64,000 bases of DNA, from contig CAZPKH010000006.1 in the NCBI GenBank assembly GCA_964587165.1, positions 1 to 64,000 of the forward strand. The letters run 5' to 3'. Position numbers and translations under genes: made by a program. The notes under the pieces were generated by a model, which was not told the origin of the DNA, made no database searches, and worked only from the letters and a program-made list of their open reading frames with translations. This stretch comes from CAZPKH01 sp964587165 (GTDB taxonomy: Bacteria > Bacteroidota > Bacteroidia > Bacteroidales > Muribaculaceae). This document shows positions 34,101 to 43,336 of this stretch, in pieces (the stretch's first letter is position 1; each line of letters starts with the position of its first letter).

Positions 34101-37100
34101 ATGGTAAAATACTTCAAGAAAGGGACTTCTACATATTATGTGGTGGAGTCCGACCATCGTCTCACCGAAGCCGAGATCGAACGCCTGTCGTGGCTGATGG
34201 GCGAAGCCAAACCGCTGTCAGCCACAAAAATCACCGGTACATTCCGTGGCCCGCGCCGCGAGATGATCACCCCGTGGAGCACAAACGCTGTAGAGATCAC
34301 GGCAAATATGGGTATCTCCGGTATCACGCGCATAGAGGAGTTTGCCAAGGTGGCCGACGATGCCTCCTACGACCCGATGCTGCAATGTATTTACCATAAC
34401 CCGGGAGCCGACGTGTTCAAAAACGACGCCAAGGCTGCCCCGGTGGTGCATATCGTCGACATACATGCCTACAATATTGCCGAAGGCCTGGCGCTGAGTG
34501 CCGAGGAGGAGCAGTATCTTACGGCTCTCGCGCAAAAGCTCGGACGTCCGCTCACCGACAGCGAGGTGTTCGGATTCTCGCAGGTGAATTCGGAGCATTG
34601 TCGCCACAAGATATTCAACGGCACATTCGTGATCGACGGCGAGGAGAAACCGCTGTCGCTTTTCAAACTTATCAAAAAGACTTCACAGCAAAACCCCGGT
34701 CGACTCGTATCGGCCTACAAAGATAATGTGGCGTTTGTCGAAGGGCCTACGGTCACTCAGTTCTACCCCGTAAACCCCGAGAAGCCCGACTTCTTCACCA
34801 CACGTCCCATCGACACGGTGCTGTCGCTTAAAGCCGAGACACACAACTTCCCGACGACGGTCGAGCCGTTCAACGGTGCCGCAACCGGATCCGGTGGCGA
34901 GATACGCGACCGCCTCGGCGGAGGCAAGGCATCGCTCCCGCTTGCCGGCACTGCCGTATACATGACATCTTACCCCCGCATCGACGATCAGACACGCCCC
35001 TGGGAGGTGATGATGAATCCCCGCGTATGGCTGTATCAGACACCCGCCGAGATTCTTATCAAGGCATCAAACGGTGCATCCGATTTCGGCAACAAGTATG
35101 GCCAGCCTCTGATCTGCGGCTCTGTCCTCACCTTCGAGCACGAGCAGGACGGCCGCATCCAGGCTTACGACAAGGTGATAATGCTCGCCGGCGGCGTAGG
35201 TTTTGCAAACCGCCGAGATGCGATAAAAGGTACACCTTCGGTAGGCGAGAAAGTAGTGGTGATGGGCGGCGACAACTACCGCATCGGTATGGGTGGTGGT
35301 GCCGTCTCGTCGGTAGCCACCGGTCAGTACGACAACTCCATTGAGCTCAATGCCGTGCAGCGTGCCAACCCTGAGATGCAGAAGCGAGTGAGCAATGTGA
35401 TACGGGCTCTTGCCGAGAACGACGACAACCCTATCGTTTCTATACACGACCATGGTGCCGGCGGCCACCTCAATGCTCTCTCCGAGCTGGTGGAGGAGAC
35501 CGGCGGCCGCATTGATATAGCCGCTCTCCCGGTGGGCGACCCCACGCTGTCGTACAAAGAGATCGTGGGCAACGAGAGCCAGGAGCGCATGGGTATGGTG
35601 ATGGACGCCAAAGATATTGATCGCGTGAAGCGTATCGCCGACCGCGAGCGCGCCCCGATGTATGTAGTCGGCGAAACTACCGGCGACCGCCGCTTTGTGT
35701 TCGACGCCCCCGACGGCACCCGCCCCATAGATCTGGAGATGGACGATATGTTTGGCTCCGCCCCCCGCACGGTGATGACCGACTCGTCCGTACAGCATAA
35801 GTATAAGCCCGTAGACACCGATGTAAAAGATCTGCATCAGTATATCCGCTCGGTGCTGTCGCTCGAAAGCGTCGCCTGCAAGGATTGGCTCACAAATAAG
35901 GTGGACCGCTCGATCACAGGCAAGATCGCCCGCCAGCAGTGTCAGGGCGACCTGCAGCTTCCGCTGAGCGACTGCGGAGTCGTAGCGCTCGATTATACCG
36001 GCACAGTGGGTATAGCCACCTCCATAGGCCATGCTCCCGCGGCCGCTATCGTCGATCCGGCACGCGGCTCGCAGCTCGCCATAGCCGAGGCCCTTACAAA
36101 TATCGTAGGCACTCCGCTGCGCGACGGCCTCAAGGCTATATCGCTCAGCGCCAACTGGATGTGGCCCTGCAAGAACGAGGGTGAGGATGCGCGTCTGTAC
36201 AAGGCAGTGCAGGCTTGCTCCGATCTGGCCTGCGAGCTCGGTATAAACATACCAACCGGCAAGGATTCGCTCTCGATGACACAGAAATATTCCGACGGCA
36301 CAAAGGTGATGGCTCCCGGCACGGTGATAATATCGGCCGCCGGCGAAGTGACCGACGTGCGTCGTACCGTAAGCCCCGTGATGCAGCAGCGCGACTCGGC
36401 GATGATCTACGTCGACTTCTCAGGCATGCCGCTGAGTCTCGGTGGGTCTGCTCTCGCACAGACTCTCGGCCTCGTAGGCGAAGAGTGCCCCGGAGTGGCC
36501 GATGCAGACCGTTTCCGCCGCACATTTGAGGCGGTGCAGACCCTCGTGAACAAGAAATGGCTTTATGCCGCACACGACGTATCGGCCGGCGGTCTTATCA
36601 CCACTCTGCTCGAGATGGTGTTTGCCCGCACATCGGGCGGTATGACCATAAATACCGACGCTTTTGTCGAGGCCGGTGAAACCGACCTCGTGAAGATACT
36701 TTTCGCCGAGAATCCCGCCGTGGTGCTTCAGATACCCGAACACCGCGTGGAGGCTGCACTCGGTGTGCTCGACTCAGCCGGGTGCCGGTACTTCCATATC
36801 GGTTGCCCCGACATCGACCGTACGATCATGCTCACACATCAGGGATCGGAGCGGCTTTTTGCCGTCGACTTCCTGCGCGATGTGTGGTATCGTCCGTCGT
36901 ATCTGCTCGACTGCCTGCAGAGCGGCGAGGAGTGCGCCCGCGAGCGTTTCGAAAACTACCGCAAGCAGCCTGTCAGCATCCGTATTCCGGCTAAATGGCG
37001 CCCCGCCGAGCTTCCGGCTGCCGACGCACCGCGCCGAGCCCGCGCTGCCATAATCCGCGAAAAGGGCACCAACGGCGACCGCGAGATGGCATGGAGCCTC

Positions 37101-37793
37101 TATGCCGCCGGCTTTGATGTGAAGGATGTGCACCTGAGCGACCTGATGGAGGGGCGCGAGACTCTCGATGATGTAAACATGATAGTGTTCTGCGGCGGAT
37201 TCTCCAACTCCGACGTGCTCGGCTCGGCAAAAGGGTGGGCAGCCGGTATAAAATGGAACGAGACCGCTCGCGAGACTATACGCCGGTTCTATGAGCGCGA
37301 CGACACAATGTCGCTCGGTATATGCAACGGTTGCCAGCTTATGATGGAGCTCAATCTGCTCGGACTCGACGAGGCACACGACACCCGGATGCAGCATAAT
37401 GTGAGCCATAAATTCGAGTCGTCGTTCGTGAGTCTTACCATAGCCGACTCTCCCTCGATCATGCTCCGCTCGCTCATCGGCATGAAGCTCGGTGTATGGG
37501 TGGCTCACGGCGAGGGTCGCTTCAACCTGCCGCACCCGGCATCGGAATATGACGTGGCCGCCCGATACTCCTACAAATCGTACCCCGGCAACCCCAACGG
37601 ATCGCGCTCTGCCGTGGCGGCGCTCTGCTCGGCCGACGGTCGCCACCTTGCGATGATGCCTCACCCCGAGCGCGCTATATACCCGTGGCAGTGCGGCGTC
37701 TATCCCAACAATCGCCTCGGCGACTCGGCCACACCATGGCTCGAAGCTTTCGTAAATGCCCGCCGTTGGGTCGAGGAACATATCGCCGACTGA
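34101..37793 (+). CDS. purL: phosphoribosylformylglycinamidine synthase, single-chain
   Basis: A 1230-residue enzyme for the fourth step of purine synthesis (FGAR + glutamine + ATP to FGAM). The N-terminal PurS-like part leads into two synthetase halves: SQVNSEHCRHKIFNG with the catalytic His, KAETHNFPT, then GGGAVSS. The C-terminal glutaminase domain has LGICNGCQLM with the nucleophile Cys and MMPHPERAI with His/Glu. This is the large proteobacterial/eukaryotic-type form. It is followed after 18 bases by an aminopeptidase P gene, probably co-transcribed. Long antisense frames over it are codon-usage shadows. Confidence 0.97.
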   Translation: MVKYFKKGTSTYYVVESDHRLTEAEIERLSWLMGEAKPLSATKITGTFRGPRREMITPWSTNAVEITANMGISGITRIEEFAKVADDASYDPMLQCIYHNPGADVFKNDAKAAPVVHIVDIHAYNIAEGLALSAEEEQYLTALAQKLGRPLTDSEVFGFSQVNSEHCRHKIFNGTFVIDGEEKPLSLFKLIKKTSQQNPGRLVSAYKDNVAFVEGPTVTQFYPVNPEKPDFFTTRPIDTVLSLKAETHNFPTTVEPFNGAATGSGGEIRDRLGGGKASLPLAGTAVYMTSYPRIDDQTRPWEVMMNPRVWLYQTPAEILIKASNGASDFGNKYGQPLICGSVLTFEHEQDGRIQAYDKVIMLAGGVGFANRRDAIKGTPSVGEKVVVMGGDNYRIGMGGGAVSSVATGQYDNSIELNAVQRANPEMQKRVSNVIRALAENDDNPIVSIHDHGAGGHLNALSELVEETGGRIDIAALPVGDPTLSYKEIVGNESQERMGMVMDAKDIDRVKRIADRERAPMYVVGETTGDRRFVFDAPDGTRPIDLEMDDMFGSAPRTVMTDSSVQHKYKPVDTDVKDLHQYIRSVLSLESVACKDWLTNKVDRSITGKIARQQCQGDLQLPLSDCGVVALDYTGTVGIATSIGHAPAAAIVDPARGSQLAIAEALTNIVGTPLRDGLKAISLSANWMWPCKNEGEDARLYKAVQACSDLACELGINIPTGKDSLSMTQKYSDGTKVMAPGTVIISAAGEVTDVRRTVSPVMQQRDSAMIYVDFSGMPLSLGGSALAQTLGLVGEECPGVADADRFRRTFEAVQTLVNKKWLYAAHDVSAGGLITTLLEMVFARTSGGMTINTDAFVEAGETDLVKILFAENPAVVLQIPEHRVEAALGVLDSAGCRYFHIGCPDIDRTIMLTHQGSERLFAVDFLRDVWYRPSYLLDCLQSGEECARERFENYRKQPVSIRIPAKWRPAELPAADAPRRARAAIIREKGTNGDREMAWSLYAAGFDVKDVHLSDLMEGRETLDDVNMIVFCGGFSNSDVLGSAKGWAAGIKWNETARETIRRFYERDDTMSLGICNGCQLMMELNLLGLDEAHDTRMQHNVSHKFESSFVSLTIADSPSIMLRSLIGMKLGVWVAHGEGRFNLPHPASEYDVAARYSYKSYPGNPNGSRSAVAALCSADGRHLAMMPHPERAIYPWQCGVYPNNRLGDSATPWLEAFVNARRWVEEHIAD

Positions 37794-37811
37794 AAAAATA
37801 CAGCAGCTACC

Positions 37812-39599
37812 ATGAAAACAGAGATACATGACCGCATCGCACAGTTGCGTCGCGCTATGGCTCAGGCCGGCGTCGACGCAACCATCATACCGCGTACAGA
37901 CCCTTACCAGAGTGAATATCTGGCCGACCACTGGCAGTCGGTGCGTTGGCTCACAGGATTTACCGGTTCGGCCGGCACGCTCGTGGTCACCGCCGACGAT
38001 GCGCTCTTCTGGACCGATTCGCGATATTTCCTTCAGGCAGCCGATCAGCTCGAAGGCACCGGCATCGAGCTGATGCGCGACGGATTGCCCGACACGCCCT
38101 CCATAGAAACATACCTGGCCGACCACCTCACTGCCGGAAATACTCTCGGTATCGACGGGATGCTTTTCTCGATAGCCAGGACCGATGCCCTGCGCGAGCT
38201 GTTCGAGCCGCTTGGCGTGAGAATTATGGTCGACTTCGACCCGATCGACGAGCTGTGGAAAGATCGCCCGGCGCTCCCCGCCGGCAAGATCTTTGTGCAC
38301 GATATAAAATATGCAGGCCGCAGTGCCGCCGAAAAGATCGCCGATGTGAGAGCGGAGGTGGCGGCAGCGGGTGCTGATGCGGTTTTCATCAGCGATCTGG
38401 CCGAGATAGCTTGGGTGCTCAACATACGTTGCGACGATGTGGCATGCAATCCTGTGGCTACCGCATTCCTCTATATTTCCGGAGACGAAGTAGTGCTTTT
38501 CACCGATCCGGCCAAAGTGGATGAGCCGACGGCCGAATATCTCAGAGCAAACGGTGTGAGCGTGCAAAGCTATACCGACGTGCGTCAGTACCTGTCGTGG
38601 CTTCCGGCTTCGGTCAAGGTGCTTCTTTCGGCAAGCCAAAGCGCCGGGCAGCTAGTGTCCATACTGGGCGAAAGGAGTGTGGTCGGCGGCTCGGCAGTAG
38701 CCATGCTCAAAGCCGTCAAGAATCCCACTCAGATAGCCGGGATGCGTGCCGCCATGGTGCGCGACGGCGTAGCTCTGGTTCAGTCGATGGTCGAGCTCGA
38801 ACAGCGGCTGGCCGACGGAGTGCGCACCACGGAGATGGATGTCGACCGGATTCTGACACGCCACCGCTCCGGGCAGCCGCTATATTTCGACAACTCGTTC
38901 GACACAATAGCCGGCTACGGAGAACACGGCGCAATAGTGCACTACGAAGCCACCGGAGAGACCGATGCCGAGATCGACGGCGGCAACCTGCTCCTTATCG
39001 ACTCCGGCGCACAATATCTCGACGGCACTACCGACATCACACGCACCATCGCCATAGGCGAGCCCACAGCCGAGCAGCGTCACGACTTCACCTTGGTGAT
39101 GAAAGGACATATCGCCCTGGCATCGGCCGTCTATCCCGCGGGTACTCGCGGAGTGCAGCTCGATGTGCTTGCCCGACAGTATCTGTGGCGCGAAGGGCTC
39201 ACGTTCCTCCACGGCACCGGTCACGGCGTGGGGCAGTTTCTCAACGTGCACGAAGGGCCGCAAAGCATCCGCATGAACGATACTTTCGCACCTCTTGTGC
39301 CCGGCATGATCACCTCAAACGAGCCCGGCCTGTACCGCTCCGGCAAGTGGGGTATACGCTGCGAGAACCTTATTCTCACCACCGAGGCGATGACGACCGA
39401 CTACGGATCGTTCCTGCGGTTCGAGACACTGACGCTATTCCCGTTCGACCGTACGCTGTTCGATACATCGATGATGACTCCCGACGAGATCGCGTGGGTC
39501 AACGATTATCACGCCCTTGTCCGACGCTCGCTGATGCCTGCCTTGACTGATGAGGCAGAGCGCCGTTGGCTCGACGAACACACCTTACCTCTCAACTGA
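37812..39599 (+). CDS. pepP: aminopeptidase P (M24 family)
   Basis: A 595-residue three-domain Xaa-Pro aminopeptidase, the longer eukaryote-like form with two creatinase-type N-terminal domains (to about 310). Catalytic ligands: Asp in LLIDSGAQYLDGTTDITRT, His in FLHGTGHGVGQFLNVHE, Glu in ITSNEPGLYRSG and in GIRCENLIL. It releases N-terminal residues linked to proline, probably for peptide scavenging. It is cytoplasmic, with no signal peptide. Confidence 0.95.
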   Translation: MKTEIHDRIAQLRRAMAQAGVDATIIPRTDPYQSEYLADHWQSVRWLTGFTGSAGTLVVTADDALFWTDSRYFLQAADQLEGTGIELMRDGLPDTPSIETYLADHLTAGNTLGIDGMLFSIARTDALRELFEPLGVRIMVDFDPIDELWKDRPALPAGKIFVHDIKYAGRSAAEKIADVRAEVAAAGADAVFISDLAEIAWVLNIRCDDVACNPVATAFLYISGDEVVLFTDPAKVDEPTAEYLRANGVSVQSYTDVRQYLSWLPASVKVLLSASQSAGQLVSILGERSVVGGSAVAMLKAVKNPTQIAGMRAAMVRDGVALVQSMVELEQRLADGVRTTEMDVDRILTRHRSGQPLYFDNSFDTIAGYGEHGAIVHYEATGETDAEIDGGNLLLIDSGAQYLDGTTDITRTIAIGEPTAEQRHDFTLVMKGHIALASAVYPAGTRGVQLDVLARQYLWREGLTFLHGTGHGVGQFLNVHEGPQSIRMNDTFAPLVPGMITSNEPGLYRSGKWGIRCENLILTTEAMTTDYGSFLRFETLTLFPFDRTLFDTSMMTPDEIAWVNDYHALVRRSLMPALTDEAERRWLDEHTLPLN

Positions 39600-39629
39600 C
39601 AACTTACCCTAAACTTTTTACAAAAAAAT

Positions 39630-40172
39630 ATGGCTCTTATACTTCCCCTGCGCGGGTATACTCCTAAATTTGGCAAAGACTGCTTTCTGGCCGAGAATGC
39701 TACGGTGGTGGGCGATGTGACCATGGGCGACGAATGCTCAGTGTGGTTCAACACCGTGCTCCGCGGCGATGTAAACACCATCACTATAGGCAACCGTGTG
39801 AATATCCAGGACGGCTCAGTACTTCATACCCTATATAAGAAATCTACGATCGAGATAGGCAACGATGTGTCGATAGGTCACAACGTGACGATACACGGCG
39901 CGAAGATACACGACTATGCCCTGATCGGGATGGGAGCCGTGGTGATGGACGATGCCGTAGTGGGCGAGGGAGCCATGGTGGCTGCCGGCTCCGTCGTGCT
40001 CAGCCGCACAAAGATCGGCCCTCACGAGCTCTGGGGTGGCACGCCTGCAAAATTCATCAAGATGGTAGAACCCGAAAAAGCCAAGGAGATGAATATCAAG
40101 ATAGCCGGCAACTATCTGAAATACTCCAAGTGGTATACTGATCCCGAGCACGCCGTCGATCCCGAAAATTGA
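39630..40172 (+). CDS. gamma-carbonic anhydrase family protein
   Basis: A 180-residue left-handed beta-helix trimer-former. WFNTVLRGDVN, GHNVTIHGAKIHDYALIGMGA and HELWGGTPAKFIK match the gamma-CA/YrdA family, with three histidines able to bind metal. Many members are not active carbonic anhydrases, so the activity is uncertain. It lies 30 bases after pepP and ends at a strong terminator. Confidence 0.9.
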   Translation: MALILPLRGYTPKFGKDCFLAENATVVGDVTMGDECSVWFNTVLRGDVNTITIGNRVNIQDGSVLHTLYKKSTIEIGNDVSIGHNVTIHGAKIHDYALIGMGAVVMDDAVVGEGAMVAAGSVVLSRTKIGPHELWGGTPAKFIKMVEPEKAKEMNIKIAGNYLKYSKWYTDPEHAVDPEN

Positions 40173-40183
40173 CGAACGTGTCA

Positions 40184-40225
40184 TAATACAATTAGAGCCG
40201 GGGCGACCCGGCTCTAATCGTATTA
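40184..40225. terminator. strong bidirectional terminator
   Basis: ATTAGAGCCGGG, loop GCGA, CCCGGCTCTAAT (12-bp perfect stem), extended by outer TAATAC/GTATTA. It separates the gamma-CA gene from the convergent histidine phosphatase and overlaps the latter's stop. Confidence 0.9.
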
Positions 40226-41491
40226 TGGCTGATAGAAGATAGGTATGCAGCGGTTCATGTAAGCTTTGGCCTCCTCCCAGGGGATATAGATCCGGTCGGA
40301 GCCGGGCATCAGCGGGATGGGGCGCTCGTTTAGGTCAAACCGCACATAGTGCCGACCCTTTTTAGTCTTGAAAATCACCATCTGAAGGTTGGCTGCCATA
40401 GGGGCGATATCGAAATCCTGCCAGTGGGTCGCCACAGTGTCAAAATAGTTTGTCATATAGTAGCACCCTTTGAGTCGGAGCAACGATACAAGCGGAATTA
40501 CGGTTTCGGCATGAGCGAATCGGAGCATCACGGTAGGCATCGTGGGGTCAGCGCCCTCGATAGCAGCATCGGTGGTGGATATGAGGTTGTATATCAGCGG
40601 CGAAGCCATGTCGGCGGGTATTGTCGAGATAGTGTTCGACGAATAGAGCAGATACTTCTGCATATTGTCTGCCTGCCAGAGTGAGTTTATCTCCTCGCGG
40701 CTGAAGTAATCCTCCATGCGGCACGGCACTCCGGCGGCTGCCGATTCGGCCACGAGTTTGAACATATCCATAGCCAGATCGCGCGCTTCGGAGGCATCGA
40801 GTCCTTCAAGCGAGCCCATGGCGCGCCGCAAAGGCTCGAGAGTGACGGCCTCGGTGCGGAAGTCGTCGAGCACCTTCTGCCACGACTCCTCCTGACGGTA
40901 TTCGCGATACTCGGCATCGGTGTCGAACGGTCTGAGCAGATAGCTGTACTGCCGCCCCGACGATGTAGAGATCTCGATATTATTATTGAGGCGCGACAGT
41001 TGGTGTGTGAACGAATACATACTCATGATACACCGTGGGGCGAACGTCGATATCGCCTCGATGCGGCACCCCTTGAAAAGATCGGGGTATGCACGGTACA
41101 TCCTGGAGGCGATGCCGCGTTGCTCAGCCTCGCCGATGGAGTCGAGCGCTCCCCATTGACCTTTTACGCGAGCCTTCATCGACCGGATCAGCGCATTAAG
41201 TTTGCGGCCGGTAGCTGTGATGGACGATTCGCTCTCGGCGCGTGCGAGAGCCTCGGCAAGACGGTCGATACCTTTCGCCGATGCCGGAAAGCGCGCGCCG
41301 TGTCGGCCTAAATGATTGATAAAAACCGGTGTAAGCGAATCGGGGTAGCTGGCCGGCTGCTGTATGTCGGGATAAAGAGATGCAGTGCCGCGGCACTTCT
41401 CAAAGCTGAAAGAGGTGGCCGTAGGGTCGGCCGCCGAGACACAGAAAGCGGTTGCTGCAATAATTAAAAATGCTAAAAATATGCGGTGCAT
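40223..41491 (-). CDS. secreted histidine-type phosphatase (MINPP/phytase-like)
   Basis: A 422-residue exported enzyme. ATG 41491 starts a signal peptide ending CVSAAD; the frame extends further only through non-ATG codons. The catalytic LGRHGARFPA is at about residues 61-70 with nucleophile His64. The proton-donor motif FAHAETVIP, of the HAE type found in multiple inositol-polyphosphate phosphatases, is in the C-terminal half. It probably releases phosphate from phytate in the periplasm or at the surface, as Bacteroides MINPP does. It is monocistronic. Confidence 0.88.
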   Translation of the reverse strand: MHRIFLAFLIIAATAFCVSAADPTATSFSFEKCRGTASLYPDIQQPASYPDSLTPVFINHLGRHGARFPASAKGIDRLAEALARAESESSITATGRKLNALIRSMKARVKGQWGALDSIGEAEQRGIASRMYRAYPDLFKGCRIEAISTFAPRCIMSMYSFTHQLSRLNNNIEISTSSGRQYSYLLRPFDTDAEYREYRQEESWQKVLDDFRTEAVTLEPLRRAMGSLEGLDASEARDLAMDMFKLVAESAAAGVPCRMEDYFSREEINSLWQADNMQKYLLYSSNTISTIPADMASPLIYNLISTTDAAIEGADPTMPTVMLRFAHAETVIPLVSLLRLKGCYYMTNYFDTVATHWQDFDIAPMAANLQMVIFKTKKGRHYVRFDLNERPIPLMPGSDRIYIPWEEAKAYMNRCIPIFYQP

Positions 41492-41506
41492 TATGCCGTA
41501 ATTTGT

Positions 41507-41514
41507 TATATTTG
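41507..41514 (+). promoter_or_regulatory. -7 box between the phosphatase and the TPR gene
   Basis: TATATTTG on the plus strand, about 85 bases before the TPR gene at 41599. No good -33 match. Confidence 0.4.
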
Positions 41515-41598
41515 TTGAATAAATGAGGCCGGAGTGAGGTCGTCCACAACTATAAAACGACAATTTCGGCAAGTTTGATATGTAAAGAAGCTAAGAAA

Positions 41599-41874
41599 AT
41601 GATACATCACCTTGAAGATATAGATGCCATGGTGGCTGCCGGGCAGATAGAGCAGGCCGTGGCCGCTCTCGATACAATGATTGCAACTGACGCAGAATCT
41701 GATGAATTGCTCTATCGACGGGGCAAGCTCCACTGGCGGCTGGGGCACCGCCGCGAGGCGTTGAGCGACTACAATGCAGCCGTAAGCATCAATCCGCAGT
41801 CGCCCGCCGCGCTTCTGCTCGGCCAGGCTACAGACATTATGGATTTCTACCACCGCGACCTTTACAATCCGTAA
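41599..41874 (+). CDS. small TPR-like protein
   Basis: A 91-residue protein with about two tetratricopeptide repeats: AGQIEQAVAALDTMIATD then LLYRRGKLHWRLGHRREALSDYNAAVSINPQ. ATG 41599 is preferred over an upstream TTG at 41575 because of the AAGAAA sequence before it. It is probably a protein-protein adaptor without enzymatic activity. It lies 124 bases before the oxalate module but is not clearly part of it. Confidence 0.75.
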   Translation: MIHHLEDIDAMVAAGQIEQAVAALDTMIATDAESDELLYRRGKLHWRLGHRREALSDYNAAVSINPQSPAALLLGQATDIMDFYHRDLYNP

Positions 41875-41998
41875 GACTTTAAACAATAGGGGGTGTCGTG
41901 TGTTTATATATCGTACAGGGTTCGGTACAAGGTATATAGCCTTTGTCCGGATTAAATAGAAAACATATAGAAACATAATCTAAAATTATTAAAACACT

Positions 41999-43309
41999 AT
42001 GAACACAGCCCCTTTAAGCGGTATTAAAGTCGTTGACTTTACCGAAGTTCAGTCCGGCCCTTCATGTACGCAGATGCTCGCATGGCTGGGCGCCGATGTC
42101 ATCAAAATCGAACGTCCCGGTGTGGGCGACGCCACACGTACCGAACTGCAGTTTAATCCTAAACTGCCCTCTTACTACTATCTCCAGCTCAACTCCGACA
42201 AGAAGTCGCTGACTCTTGACGCCAAGACTCCCGACGGCAAGGAGATACTTACCAAACTGATCAAGGAAGCCGACATGTTTGTCGAGAACCTTCACCCCGG
42301 TGCTATGGACAAGCTCGGTTTCTCCTGGGAGGCTGTGCACCAACTCAACCCGCGTTGTATCTACGGTACAATCAAGGGATTCCCTGAATCATCAAAATAT
42401 AAGGATCTAAAGGCTTACGAGCCTATCGCCCAGGTGACAGCCGGTGCAGCTTCAACCACCGGTTGGTTTGACGGCGATTACAATATACCTACACAGTCGG
42501 GTGCGGCTCTGGGCGACTCAAACACCGGTATGCACCTGCTGATCGGTCTGCTCGCCGCACTGGCTCAGCGCGACCGTACAGGCGAGGGTTGCTACGTATA
42601 TCAGTCGATGCACAACGCTTGCCTTAACCTCTGCCGTATCAAGACCCGCGACCAGCTTACACTCGATCGTCTGGGCTATCTGACACAGTTCCCGCAGTAC
42701 CCCGACGGCAAGTTCGGCGACTGTGTGCCTCGTGCCGGTAACATCGAGGGTGGTGGCGTGCTCGGTTGGACATACAAATGCAAACCTGCCGGGCAGTATG
42801 ACTCGGCCATCGATGCCAACAACTATGTTTATATCGTGCTGCAGCGTGGTGAGAAAGATTTCGAGAAATTCTGTAAGGCTGTCGGTTTCGAGGATTGGCT
42901 TACAAATCCCGACTTCGCCACTGCCGATGCCCGCGACCGCCACAAACAGGCCATATACCAGCGTATAGGCCAGTGGACCGCCGACAAGACCAAATTTGAG
43001 GTAGTGGAGATTCTGGGCGCAGCAGGTGTGCCTGTAGGTCCCGTGCTCTCGACCAAAGAGATCATGACCGAGCCTACCAACTACGACGGCAACACTCTGG
43101 TCAAAATAAATCAGGGTGGCGAGATCGGCGAGTTTGTGACCGTCGGATGCCCCTTTACCATGTCAAGCTATCAGCCTGTCTACGGCCCTGCTCCCACACT
43201 GGGCGGCAACAACGAGGAGGTGCTCAAATCGCTCGGTTATACCGACGAACAGATAGCAGCCTTCGCCAAGAACGGTACAACCGAGCCTCTGGCCGACGGT
43301 GCGATGTAA
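41999..43309 (+). CDS. frc: formyl-CoA:oxalate CoA-transferase
   Basis: A 436-residue class III CoA-transferase that swaps CoA from formyl-CoA to oxalate. Asp173 in ALGDSNTGMHL is the conserved catalytic aspartate (Asp169 in the Oxalobacter enzyme). VDFTEVQSGPSCTQMLAWLGADVIK at the N-terminus is typical of the family. Identity as Frc, not another CoA-transferase, rests on the GDSNTGMHL context and on oxc lying 27 bases downstream. The 124-base leader region has no well-formed -7 box; AGCCTTTG near 41938 is the closest. Confidence 0.93.
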   Translation: MNTAPLSGIKVVDFTEVQSGPSCTQMLAWLGADVIKIERPGVGDATRTELQFNPKLPSYYYLQLNSDKKSLTLDAKTPDGKEILTKLIKEADMFVENLHPGAMDKLGFSWEAVHQLNPRCIYGTIKGFPESSKYKDLKAYEPIAQVTAGAASTTGWFDGDYNIPTQSGAALGDSNTGMHLLIGLLAALAQRDRTGEGCYVYQSMHNACLNLCRIKTRDQLTLDRLGYLTQFPQYPDGKFGDCVPRAGNIEGGGVLGWTYKCKPAGQYDSAIDANNYVYIVLQRGEKDFEKFCKAVGFEDWLTNPDFATADARDRHKQAIYQRIGQWTADKTKFEVVEILGAAGVPVGPVLSTKEIMTEPTNYDGNTLVKINQGGEIGEFVTVGCPFTMSSYQPVYGPAPTLGGNNEEVLKSLGYTDEQIAAFAKNGTTEPLADGAM

Positions 43310-43336
43310 ATCCTTGATACTAATATTGATAAAACA

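Noticed and set aside
36774..38639. 621-codon minus-strand open frame opposite purL and pepP
   Set aside because: Lies fully antisense to two clearly conserved genes; long antisense frames are expected from the GC-rich codon usage here, and the translation shows no motif. The same applies to minus frames at 2580-3683, 32200-33453 and 35067-36032.
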